From assembly GCA_016748015.1 (NCBI GenBank), contig JAAOMT010000198.1, forward strand, positions 424,894-488,893: DNA of 64,000 nt, in the 5' to 3' direction. A program made the position numbers and the translations under genes. This document shows, in pieces, positions 33,031-43,049 of this stretch (the first letter of the stretch is position 1; the number at the start of each line of letters is the position of its first letter). The notes beneath the pieces are model-generated. The model did not search any database. It saw only the letters and a list, made by a program, of their open reading frames with translations, and had not been told where the DNA came from. Source of the stretch: Geosiphon pyriformis (taxonomy: Eukaryota; Glomeromycota; Glomeromycetes; Archaeosporales; Geosiphonaceae).

Positions 33031-34814
33031 ATGGAGCCTAGTTTTAATATTGGTGTTAAATCTGCTAAGTCTAAAAAAAAGAGGAGAGGTGGTGCTTTAA
33101 AGAATAATATTGGTAATAGAAAATTTGCTGCTGCTAAGGTGTCAAGTGGTTATTCTTGGAATTCTGAGACTGGTGATACCACTGAATCAGATAGTGTAAA
33201 CATGGAGGAGGAATGTTTGGTTGAAGAAACCAGCTTTGATTATGAAGATAATAGAGCTCTCACTGGAGGGGACTTGGAACAAACACTTAAGAGTTCAAAA
33301 ATTTTAACCAAAAGAGCACTGGAAAAACTGCTAAGAAAAATTAACTTCTTGAGTAATAATAGTGATAACATATTGTTGGATGTCCTATTGACATTCTTTC
33401 CATTTTTAAAGACTCTGGTTGATGTTTCAGTTAGAAAATTATTTGCTTTGAATATTGGCTTGGACAAGTTATATGGAAAATCTTTTTAAAAAAAGCTTTC
33501 AGTAGTCAGAAAATTATTTTCAGGTATTAATGATTTTGGGGGGGGGGTCTCTACTTTCTTAAAATTTTCTGAGATTATTCGAGTAATATTTACTTATGAA
33601 TTAGGTTTGATAAAAGCCACTAAAAAGACTACTGATGCAAAGATCTTAGTAAATACCGATCTCAAAAAATCTACTGGGCACTCAGATCAGGCTGTGGTAC
33701 TGAAAGAAATTCCAGTTGAAACATCAGCTGAGGCTGTGCATGCTGCACTATCTGAATATGATGTGGTAGTATTGATTAAAATGCAATTGGTGAGTTTGTG
33801 GCAAAAAGCTATAGTCAAATTTGGTGAGATTGAACAGGCTAATTTGGTCGCAGCTCATTGGTCTATCTTGATTGGAAAGGATGCTGTGCATGTAGTTGGG
33901 GCTGATAAAGATGAAGAATCATAAGATGTAAGGAATTATCATAGGGCACTGCTTTATACTTTGCCAATAGGAATGAATGCTCATAACATCTGGGATTTTA
34001 TTGGCTCTATGGGTGGAAAAACATGTGTGATCAATTGTCATCCAATTATGTATGCTTGGGCCAAATGTGCTGTTATTTGTTTTGATTCAGCTGAATTTTT
34101 GGATGCTGCTATGAACACTACTCCAGTTTTGAGAAGCATGAATTTACATTGGTTTTACTTGGGTTTTTCTAAATATGCTAAGTATAGAAAAATAAGTCAT
34201 ATGTTATTAGGCTGTTTTGTAAATGAGAATATTTCCTCTGGGAGATTTTTTCATAGGATACTTTCAGATATAGATAAAAGCAGACTGGCTACCATCTATG
34301 CCAAACGTTTGGCTTCTGTTGCTTGTTCTGTTGTTTTTGGTGGGGTGTCTTGGACAAAGACTGCTGGTGAATCTTTGTTTCCTCCTCTCTTTGTGCATAG
34401 TAGTCTGGTCAATTCTGGCTTCTCTTCGGAGATGAAGTCTATTCTACCTGTTATGATTGATATTAAAAAAAGGTTTGCTGTTTTGGAGAGCAGTCTTACC
34501 AGTCTTACAGGACAAATTAATAAGTTGGCTAAGAAGTTGGACTCACTCATGCCAGCAGTTTCTTAGCCTAGCTCTAGATGTTAGTTGCCAGTGATCTCCC
34601 TTCACAGGATTGAGTGGGTGATATAGTGATGGAAAAGGATTCAGGTGGGATTACAGATGGTAAAACTGCTGCAAATTTGGAATCTTCTGTTTTTTCTGAG
34701 GTGAAAAGACTAGAAAACATGCTAGAAAAGCTTTCTGCTTTAGTTCTGAGTCTGATAATAAGATTTGATGGTTCAATTTTAGCTGGCAGTACATTTTCCA
34801 AATCTTTTTCTTAA
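33031..34814 (+). pseudogene. L5 ORF1 (broken)
   Basis: ATG 33031 gives MEPSFNIGVKSAKSKKKRRGG; an in-frame ATG at 32968 lies upstream. Order as in L4: acidic part (NMEEECLVEE), SVRKLFALNIGLDKL, RRM-like VVLKEIPVETSAEAVHAALSEYDVVVLIKMQL, LIGKDAVHVVGADKDEES*, then GGKTCVINCHPIMYAWAKC and a knuckle reading KYAKYRKISHMLLGC. In the knuckle two Cys have become Tyr. The end (LENMLEKLSALVLSLIIRFDG) matches the L4 coiled-coil end. Frame changes lie near 33490 and 34566, stops near 33922. Confidence 0.8.
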
Positions 34815-34849
34815 TGACCAGTCTAATATGAAAAATTGCCACATGCAAT

Positions 34850-34955
34850 GTTAGAGGTATGAATAATTCAGTTAAACAAGAAGATATTATGCATTGGCAT
34901 AAGGACATGAACAATCTGGTTTCAATTTTTACAGAAACAAAGCTGAAAAAGAAGG
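34850..34955 (+). pseudogene. L5 ORF2: first 35 codons of the endonuclease
   Basis: IATCNVRGMNNSVKQEDIMHWHKDMNNLVSIFTETKL matches the L4 endonuclease start, with the metal-binding Glu. The similarity ends after KKKVC. The following codons (CYWRFLVSFLEC) do not belong to the endonuclease. Confidence 0.8.
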
Positions 34956-35651
34956 TCTGTTGTTACTGGAGGTTTTTGGTCTCTTTTCTTGAATGTTGTA
35001 ACTGTCTGTTGGTTGCAAATTCACGTTTTCTAGAAGTAGTTGAACCTTTAATAACTGAATTTATCTTCAAATTATCTCCTATAATTTGAACTGCTGGGCT
35101 TATAAGTGAAATAGCCAATTTCTTGCCAGTTACTTTATGTAGTTATGTTGTAGTAAATATCAACTCTTTCCCAGGAATTGCTCATCTGGAAGCTCACTAA
35201 AAATGTGTAGTTACTTTGCTGTAAAAGTCAACTCTTCTACAAGAATTTTGTTTGTAGGCTACCCTAATGATTGTAATAAGAAAAGAAATAAAAAATAAAA
35301 GAAATGTAAAAGAAATAGGATTTTATTAAGGAAAACGTTTTCTATCCAGGCCTGGAGTCACTAACAGTTTACCAAAATTAGTAGCTAATCAATTTTAAAA
35401 CGTTAGTTGGGTTTTGGGGATGTTTCAAGTACAATAATTAAAGAATTTAGTTTTTCTGAATTATTTGATATTTATTTCTTTTTGTGTGTATAGGAATGGT
35501 TCTAAGTAATAAATCTAAAGTAAGATACATTTTTTTGAAGAGAAAAGTTCTTCTTTTATACAACTTGTTGTAGTACTAGTCTATGAACTTGCACTTTTTC
35601 TCTTTGCTCAATTTTGGCAAACTAAAGATACATTTTGATGGACTACAAGTT
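34956..35651 (+). other. Unassigned sequence between L5 and G5
   Basis: About 700 bases with more G and C than the desert. I recognise no coding domain. Two related stretches about 77 bases apart (TAGTTATGTTGTAGTAAATATCAACTCTT near 35131 and TAGTTACTTTGCTGTAAAAGTCAACTCTT near 35208) suggest a small diverged duplication. It could be host intergenic DNA or a non-autonomous element. Confidence 0.4.
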
Positions 35652-35732
35652 ATTTCGCTGAACTATTGATTAATTTGGGTGAACTATTCATAATTTTGGC
35701 GAATTTTTATAAATTTCGGCAAACTTTTGAAT
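35652..35732 (+). repeat. Degenerate 20-base tandem repeat (about four units)
   Basis: Four consecutive units of the form ATTTCGGYRAACTWTTNATA start at 35652, 35673, 35693 and 35713; a looser unit (ATTTTGGCAAACTAAAGATA) lies at 35611. The block ends where the putative G5 LTR begins. Confidence 0.7.
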
Positions 35733-35930
35733 GTTACAAAGTTCAGGGTATTGTGTAATTTGATCATTCTACTTTTTGTTATATTAATTGGATTATTTAA
35801 TTGAATTGTGATATGTGATAATTGATTAAATAATAAATGATAATTTGAAATGATATTAATATACTAATTAATTATAGGAATTATAAGAGTAATTTTATGC
35901 TAATTAATAGTTAAAATTCTATTGGTAACA
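35732..35930 (-). repeat. G5 3' LTR, putative (199 bp)
   Basis: TGTTACAAAG at 35732 and GGTAACA at 35930 form inverted TG...CA ends of the type seen in the other LTRs, and the minus-strand purine run GAGGAGGAGATTA lies directly inside (35931-35945). It is much shorter than the 0.7-1.0 kb LTRs here and no partner LTR is present, so the call is provisional. Confidence 0.45.
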
Positions 35931-35944
35931 TAATCTCCTCCTCA

Positions 35945-36576
35945 AGACTGAGTTTCATTGAAATCCAAGCACTATCTGTGATATTGAAATAGTGATCCAA
36001 AATAATTGAAGTAATCTGGTCTGAAAATTGTTAAAATTTCAGTTCTGTAAGTTTGCCAATGTATTAGACTTTCATTGGTTGTAGTATTGGATTTTATAGA
36101 ACATTTTCACAAGTATTAAACAAATCATAGAGTCTAGAAGCTGCTCTAAGTTTGTAACGAGTGTTTGTTGGTCCAGCTGCTGTTTTGAATTCATTGTGAA
36201 TTTGTTTTTGTATAGCTTCAGAAGTGAAATTTGTTGCTTCAAGTTCCAGTTTTTGTTCATAAAGTGTTTTTCTAATGTGAAAGTATATATAGATAGGGGT
36301 GTGTTCATTGTTTTGTTTATTAAGAAGTAGTAGAAGTTTTTGTTGCATTGTAGCATTTGGTGGAATGTCAATAGGGGCAATTAAAAAATTTTCTTTCAGT
36401 GCTTGCTTCAAAAGTCTTGGTAACCTATTTTCAGAGTAACTTCTTGTTTTTTTTCTATAGGGGTAATAGTTCTGTAAATGATTTACTACTGAGACTGTGG
36501 TTTTTTTCTGAATGTAATTAATTTGACTTTCATTAATCATTATGAATAAGTCAAGAAGTGTTTTCAAGACTAACAT
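35945..36576 (-). pseudogene. G5 ORF3
   Basis: Open from 36576 to 36094: INESQINYIQKKTTVSVVNHLQ, RKKTRSYSENRLPRLLKQALKENF, NNEHTPIYIYFHIRKTLYEQKL, FTSEAIQKQIHNEF and KLRAASRLYDLFNTCENVL, then a stop and ILDHYFNITDSAWISMKLSLEEE up to the purine tract. The pattern of aromatic and QQ/AA/LY..F positions matches ORF3 of G7 and G8. No signal peptide or membrane span. The basic N-terminal part could bind nucleic acid, which is only a guess. Confidence 0.65.
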
Positions 36577-36829
36577 TAACTTTTAGGATATTTGTTGAAT
36601 ATTTCGGAGAATAATCATGATAAAATTGACTAATTATGAAAAGGAAGAATAAAGAAAATTATTTTTGGATATGGGGTTTTTATTTGTTTTTGGGTTTGGG
36701 TGTTTTTTGTAATTATTTACTATTTTTTGTCTTTGTGTTTTTATTATAAAATTATTATAAAATTTAAGTGTTCAAGTTTGGTTGTTGTTTTATTATAATT
36801 ATTGGTTCTAAATTTCGGGGAATATCTTC

Positions 36830-38015
36830 AGGATTAATTAAAGGGGAATGTGTACTAATTTGTAGAATTAATGGTTCGGAATTGTTTCTGGAATGATAGT
36901 GTTTCAATCTGTCTTTATGTGCAACTTTTGCTTTATCATCAAGTCTTAACTTGTATGATCTATTGCCTAGAATTTCGTGAATATAAAATGGTCCATCTCA
37001 TTTGTTTTCAAATTTTCCACTCTATTGTTTTTCAGCCTTAGTTCTGTGTAAAAAAACTTTATTTCCAACTTTAAATTCGTTGATAATGAGTGGTAATTTA
37101 TTGTCATGTCTTTCTTTTTATTGAGCTTGAAAATATTCAATATAAGTTGCTGCTATCTTTCTTTTTTCTTCCAGTGTACTGAAAAGAGTGTAGGTCCTTC
37201 TTTGGAGTGTTTCTTGAAAGTTTTCTTCATTAATTGGTTGCACTGGGTATGTTTCTACTGTGAAATTAATTGGTAATGTTGCTGTTCTTTTATAAGTAAG
37301 ATCAAATGGTGTGTGTTTTGTAGTATCTTGTTTTAGTGTTCTGTATGCTAGCAATACTGATGGAATAAAGATATCCCATTCCTGCTCAAAATCTGTTGAG
37401 ACTTTGGCTAACAATTCACACAATGTTCTGTTGAAACATTCTACAAATCCATTTGTTTGAGAGTGATAAAATGATGATAGAGGTCTTTTGACATTGAATT
37501 GTTTACAAATTTCTTGTATCAAGTTGTTCACAAAATGTGTTCCTTGATCAAATAAGAGTTCAATTGGACATGCATGTCTACAGATAATGTCTTTATAAAT
37601 GAAATTTGCTACTGATTTTGCATCTGCTCTTTGGATGGCTCTAGTTTCAGACCATTTGGTAAAATAATTTACTGCTACTGCAATATAGCAATTTTCTTGG
37701 GTTGTAATAGGTAATGGTCCGACTAAATCAATTCTAACTCTGTCAAATGGTTGTCCAACTTTGATTGGATTTAAAGGTTTTGTGGAGCAAGTTTCTTCTC
37801 TTCTTTGACAACTATCACAAGATTCTACATATTGTCAAATGTCTTTTTGCATGTGAGGCCAAAAATAATGTTTAAGAGTTCTTTGAATTGTTTCATCTCT
37901 TCCTAAGTGTGCTGAAGACAAATCTGTGTGCATGTTATATAAAATTGTTTTTTTTTCATTTTCCTGTACTAATCTGAGTAGTTGGTTTGGGTTTTTACAA
38001 TTTTTGTAATAGATT
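36830..38015 (-). pseudogene. G5 integrase
   Basis: Reads (N to C) YNMHTDLSSAHLGRDETIQRTLKHYFWP, CDSCQRREE (finger), RIDLVGPLPIT (Asp), TKWSETRAIQRADAKSV, ELLFDQGTHFVNNLIQ (Asp), SQTNGFVECFNRTL (Glu), EWDIFIPSVLLAYRTLKQD and the C-terminal NRSYKLRLDDKAK with the GPFYIHEILG motif. All three catalytic acids are kept. Stops near 37840 (KDI*QYVE, Trp or Gln), 37115 and in the tail break the frame. It starts abruptly at the junction with gag. Confidence 0.85.
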
Positions 38016-38695
38016 TTGTTGTGGTGTATAAAATATTGTTTGGATTGGTGTTATAATCAATGTTTTTTACTTGGAGACCAATTTTCTGGCAGGTTTGGTA
38101 AATTGGTTGTTGTGCTATTTGAGTGTAGTATGGTTGATAGTGATCTTGATTTGAGTAGTGATTTGGAGTTTGAAATTTGTGATTGGAGTTTCAATTTTAA
38201 TTCTCCAATTGTGGATTATTGCTATAACCTCAGCAGCTAGCTTTGATGTGACCTTGTTTACCACAATTGTAGCAACTATACATCTTTTGCTGCTATGGCT
38301 GATTGAATGATGATGAAAGACACGACTGATTTTGGAAATAATTCATGTTTTCTGAATTATTGCATTATTGTGGAGGCTGATAAATTGCTTGATTGTTAAC
38401 TAAGTATCTTTTTAGTTTCTGATTAATTGAATTATTGAATTGTTTCAATTTAGAATCCAATTTAGATAATCTGTTCATCACTAGATTTACAGCTTGGGCA
38501 TGGTTGGCTTCGAGTTCAGCTGCCTCAAAATCTCTGGTGTTTGTAATAGTGGCTTGAAAATCTGCTGGGTGCATTGGATGTATGTGTTAAAGAATGCTAC
38601 TGTATAAATCTTAAATGAATTGATTTAAGATTTGTGGTGCTGTAAAATAATCAGTCTGTATGGCCTGGATTTGGTGCAGATTTCTGTGGAAGCAT
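38016..38695 (-). pseudogene. G6 gag, C-terminal part with CCHC knuckle
   Basis: Minus strand from 38695: HPADFQATITNTRDFEAAELEANHAQAVNLVMNRLSKLDSKLKQFNNSINQKLKRYLV and then CYNCGKQGHIKASC, a complete CX2CX4HX4C knuckle, and a Gln/Tyr-rich tail. G8 has the same protein (58005-58350). The upstream half lies at 48693-50025: G7 separates the two. At about 38015 the reading passes straight into the G5 integrase, with no protease, dUTPase or RT in between. Confidence 0.85.
38692..38695. other. G7 left target-site duplication GCAT
   Basis: GCAT precedes the 5' LTR; the same four bases follow the 3' LTR at 48693-48696. Four bases is within the normal range for Ty3/Gypsy insertion. Confidence 0.9.
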
Positions 38696-39681
38696 TGTTA
38701 CCCAAGTAGAAAAACTGATCTAAAGTTATGAAAAAACATGACCAGAACATGACATAACACAGAATAGTACACAATAACATTAAATAACACGTTATAACTT
38801 AGGATAGCATGCAATAACATTGAATAATGTGTTATAACTTAGGATAGTGCAAGATAACATGTTACAACATGGAATAACACAGAATAACACTAGATAATGT
38901 ATTATAACATAGAATAACTAGTAATAACATAGAAGAATGAAGCAATAACAGAAATAACAAAGCAATAATTAGCAATAACAAAACAATCAGAAGTAATTCT
39001 GTAAAACCAAAAGAATATATAAAAGTGAGTAGTGATAGAAGATAGAAAAAAGGACAGATAAATACGAACCACTTGACAAGAAACAAATATTCATCACCTC
39101 TCCTCATTTATGTTCTCAAACTGTATAGGATTTATGTAAATTAATCATTGTTTCATACTTTTGTTTTAGAACAGATGCTCTTAGCATAATTGTCTTGGAC
39201 TATTAATGATTTGAACCAATTACTTTTGATTATGACAATTGACAATACTAATTTATCTTTTTCTTTTTTTTCTTTTTTTTTCTTTCTTATTTTCTTTTGT
39301 GAAGTGACAATATAATAAAATTGACTGTCTGGAAATAGACTTTATAATAGCCTGGTAAAAAAAAAAGGCTCCTCCTAGGTTTTGGATATTAATGTTATCT
39401 TGTTAGCTTACCAAAAGGGCAAAAAGACACCACCAGACTCTAATGACTGCACTCGTTAGCTTAGAGAAGAAAGCACATTTACAGAAGACATTGCAATTGA
39501 CAAAAGACAAACTCTGTGCCTTATAATTAAAAAACTCAATGGGTAAATTCACATTCAGAAATAGACCTTCAGAGACTAATAATTGAGACTAAGCCAACAG
39601 AATTATGTGGAAGATGCATTACCAATAATTGAGAGCACCAAACATTATCATCTCTATTACCTACCAAGTTTACCCATAACA
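38696..39681 (+). repeat. G7 5' LTR (986 bp)
   Basis: TGTTACCCAAGTAG ... CCATAACA. Contains the GATAA-type U3 repeats (about 38750-38910), TATATAAAAG at 39016-39025 and T-rich R-U5. Compared with the 3' LTR it lacks about 64 bases near 39110. Confidence 0.92.
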
Positions 39682-39683
39682 TT

Positions 39684-39700
39684 TGGTGCTCTCTGTGAGG
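39684..39700 (+). promoter_or_regulatory. G7 primer-binding site
   Basis: TGGTGCTCTCTGTGAGG begins two bases after the LTR end, the standard place for a tRNA-primed site. The first seven bases are shared with the sites of G3, G6 and G8. Confidence 0.7.
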
Positions 39701-39759
39701 TTATAAATTCATAGAGACAAAGCACCCCAGAAATACACAAAAATAGTGACTATTAGAAC

Positions 39760-41340
39760 AGTAAGAAAGGACTACTCTCTATATGAAAGAGCATTATTTT
39801 AATACTTTCGAAAAGACCTAAGAATACCAGCAGAAACTGCTTATGCAGAAAATGATTTTTGTAACTATATCAACACAAAAATTGACTGCTTATTAGGCCA
39901 TGCAACTGACACAGGAAGACTAAAAGAACAAATCTATCAAAGCTTATTAGGGTACTTAACAGCCACGACTACTTAAGCAATTACTAAAACTCTGTGCATA
40001 ATTGATACAGACATTAAATATTACATGGCAAAATGATTCTCTCAAGTACAACAACCAGTGAAATCTGACCCTGAGGAATATGAAAACAAATCCAACAACC
40101 CCGTAACTGCCCAAGCCAAGTCCATGGTCAACAAAAAACCAAGGTTCTTCTCCCCAACAACTCTATCATACTATTAGACACCCTAAAATAGAATTATATT
40201 CAACCCACCCCCAAAAACCCAGTTAGAAACACCACAAACTCCTGAAAATTCATACTCTTGGAATCAACATAGTTGGACCAAATCATTAGGAAAATACAGA
40301 TCATTGTTTGGAAATCTCTCTCCAACACTTAACAAAACAGATGGAAATACATCGACGTGGAAACCACTGCCAACTCAACCATTGACCAAATCATCAGCCA
40401 CCCTCTTTGAAGAAACAGCTATCCTTCAGCCCATTGAGAAAATTAACAAAGAGAAACAACCAGAATTAGCACCAGAAGAACACTCTAGCACACAAACACC
40501 AAACCCCTTGGTATTAATCAATAAGACTTCACCTAGCCACCAGATTATGGCTTACTGAGATATCGCCAAATTAGAAAAATTCTCCAGTGAAGAAGATGAC
40601 GCATATATATGGATTGCAGAAGCCAAGAAAGCCATCACTGCCAACAATTGGGATAATAATAGGACCATTTAAGCATTGCCATTTTTTCTGACCAGAACCA
40701 CAGACTTATGGTATCAAAGTCTTGCAGAGAAACCAACTGACTTTACCACCTTTAAACTTGTCTTTCTGCAATACTTCTGTGACCCTAACCCTCTTATCAG
40801 ATTACAAAATCAGTTCAGTATTATAAAACAAAAAGACCACAAAGCAGTAACCACTTATCTTGGATAATTCAACCAAATTTTTTGTCAAATTCAGACCATT
40901 GAAAGAGATTACTACATTGTGGCACAAATCTTTAACCAATTCATCAAAGGATTAAAAAGCAGTCTCCTCCAATCCATAAGACCCCACCACCCAACAAACC
41001 TACAAGAAGCAGTTACTCTTGTTTGTGACTTTGAGTCAGCAGAACAAGAGGCTAATCATACTCAAGCCATTAACCTGGCTATCAATAGAACATCTGATAT
41101 CAACACAAAAATAACTCAATTAAGTAAGAAATTAACTCAATAAATTGAGAGATTTTTAGCCAGTATCATAGGACTCTACCAACTACCACAATGAAGGGAT
41201 AGTAATAACACCAGATACCAACAACAATAGAATTGCCAGCAACAACAACAACCTTAAAGATCTGATTCTCACAATTGTTACTATTGTCAAAAACCTAGAC
41301 ATATCATCTGGGACTGCTGTAAAAAAGTAATAGACCAAAA
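39760..41340 (+). pseudogene. G7 gag (broken)
   Basis: N-terminal part RIPAETAYAENDFCNYINTKIDCLLG, a Pro/Thr-rich linker (LSPTLNKTDGNTSTW), then the gag core: AKLEKFSSEEDDAYIWIAEAKKAITANNW, TTDLWYQSLAEKPTDFTTFKLVFLQYF, IFNQFIKGLKSSLLQSIRPHHP, and the knuckle CYYCQKPRHIIWDC near 41280. Stops are frequent (AY*DIAKL, TI*ALPFF, LG*FNQ), mostly at Trp, Gln or Arg positions. Core and knuckle match G6 and G8. It would form the particle shell and package RNA. Confidence 0.82.
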
Positions 41341-41779
41341 TTAAGGAAATCAATATCAGCACATGAAATACCCTCAAAACATGGTATTCTAATACTCCAC
41401 ATCTCAATATCAACTGCCTTAATACTCACAACAAATGCAGTATACTCAGCAACCGCCTCAGACCTACTACCAGTCTTCACAGCCAATGGTTCAAGCAGCA
41501 CTCCAGTACCAAAATCCTGTTAATAGCCAATCTAAACATTGTACAATTGATTATAACCAAGGATGGAGGAACCTCAGCAACAATTAGAGGCCAACTAACA
41601 GTGTACCATCACAATCCCTAAATCATAGTAATGTTCTATCTTGACCAGCACCAACCAGATACCCTAACCAAGCCTCATATTTTGGTCTTACTGAATATCA
41701 AAATTTTTATAGTTTTACATCTTTAGAAGGGAAAGATGTAGGAGAGACTCTCACCTCTTCAAGGCAAAATCAAATCAAC

Positions 41780-42330
41780 AATACCATTCTACCCGCTACT
41801 ATTACCGAAGACACCACTCTTGCCGCCATATTCCCCTTTGACATTGACCACCTAAACACCATTAGCCTTTTTAGTGGAGCTGCCATTAATCAGGATAAAC
41901 CAATCATGGCTTTGTACACCAATGCTAGAGTCGGGAACATAGATATTAAGTTAATTCTAAACAGCAGTTTAGCAGACAGTATAATAACAAAACAACTCAT
42001 GGATCAATTAAGTCACCAAATAGATTATGCTGCAACTGTCTGAATTATTACTGCAAATAGCAATACTAAGACTTCCATTGCAATATCAAGCCCTCATTGG
42101 AAATGACTGGTTGGCCAAAGCTTATGCCACTCTTGACTGAAACACACAGAAATTACAGATTACCTTTAATAGATGACATGCACGAGTCTTAGCTACATGT
42201 GGATACTTCCAAGTCCAAAGCTCGGAGGAACTGCTAATTGAATTCGAAGACACAACACCACCACCTACCATAAAAACCTATCAAGTTTTGTGGGTGGATA
42301 ATTTCCGAACAGAGTTACTCCCACCACCAA
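41780..42330 (+). pseudogene. G7 protease (broken)
   Basis: ITEDTTLAAIFPFDIDHLNTISLFSGAAI, ALYTNARVGNIDIKLILNSSLADSIITKQLMDQL. The motif LDSGSADS of G8 reads LNSSLADS: the catalytic Asp is Asn (41960-41962) and the Gly is Ser, both G-to-A changes. A deletion after TANSNTKTSIA loses the part before ALVGNDWL. Inactive retropepsin. Confidence 0.8.
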
Positions 42331-42429
42331 CTTGAGAAGAAAAAAGAAAAAAAAAAGCAGAAGAACTACAATTGGCACCTGCAAGCTACTCTGCCCCAAA
42401 TCAAGGAAGTCAATAGTATTGAACCCCAA

Positions 42430-43030
42430 AATTAAACTGTGTTGACTGTAAGAAAAAGTTATCCTCTATGAGCACATGTATAGGAGATAATGAAGAATGG
42501 CCAACTGCCACAAAATACTATTACAGATCATACATAATAGAAAGATTCGAAAAACCAAAATAACAAGACAAATGAGACAGTACACCATGTCTTGCCTGTG
42601 GTAAAATCCTACTAGATGAAGGATTCTGGAATAATGTCCCTGGCAAAGGAGGAACATGTAACAAAGTGTGTCAATATACTATTTTAATCAATGATTAGAT
42701 ATGAAAAGAAATCTCAATCGAAGCCACTTGGAGATGAGCTTTCAGTAGATTAGACAGCTATCTACATGACAAACATGAAATATAGAGAATAGCAAGTGCC
42801 AAATCTGAAGGTGCCACACTCAACAAAATACGAGAAATCAAAGAAAACCCATTTGTATCTGAATACGAAGAACCAGATTACATCACTGAAGATTTTCTTA
42901 CTGATAACCCAGATGTATTTCAAGACTGTTACCAAGAATTGGCCCCAACCCGAAAAGAACAAGAACAGAGACTAGCTGACCTAAACACAAAATTATGTGA
43001 TCATTGCCTAATTCTTTGCCATTTTTAGTA
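42430..43030 (+). pseudogene. G7 Cys-rich cluster between protease and dUTPase
   Basis: CVDCKKKLSSMSTCIGDNEEWPTATKYYYRSYIIERF, then CLACGKILLDEGFWNNVPGKGGTCNKVCQYTILIND, a helical stretch (EGATLNKIREIKENP) and a last pair LCDHCLILCHF*YCDKCDL. G8 has the same cluster with the middle pair as YCCACL, so the YYYRSY here shows Cys lost to Tyr and Ser. Several CX2C pairs suggest a zinc-binding module. Function unknown; it is upstream of the dUTPase in both copies. Confidence 0.7.
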
Positions 43031-43049
43031 TTGCGACAAATGTGATCTC

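Larger units (their letters stand above)
32872..34955 (+). mobile_element. L5: LINE 5' portion (ORF1 and start of ORF2), 3'-truncated
   Basis: Same family as L4: the 5' UTR AACTTTTTTTCTTTTG and CTGAAAAAAGTTTTTTTACC resembles that of L4, ORF1 has the same layout, and ORF2 begins with the endonuclease. Homology stops abruptly after ETKLKKKVC at 34955, where unrelated sequence begins. A LINE with an intact 5' end and a missing 3' end must have been cut after insertion. Confidence 0.85.
35732..38015 (-). mobile_element. G5: Gypsy element, 3' part (integrase, ORF3, short LTR)
   Basis: Minus strand: integrase from about 38015 down to 36830, ORF3 to about 35950, then an LTR-like end. It belongs to the ORF3-bearing group but its proteins differ clearly from G1, G7 and G8. 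Its 5' part is replaced at about 38015 by gag of G6. Protease, dUTPase, RT and RNase H are absent. Its integrase triad is intact, so it is less damaged than G1, G3 or G7. Confidence 0.8.

Noticed and set aside
36072-36380. Second minus-strand frame overlapping G5 ORF3.
   Set aside because: The frame at 36576-36094 aligns with ORF3 of other elements; the overlapping one does not.
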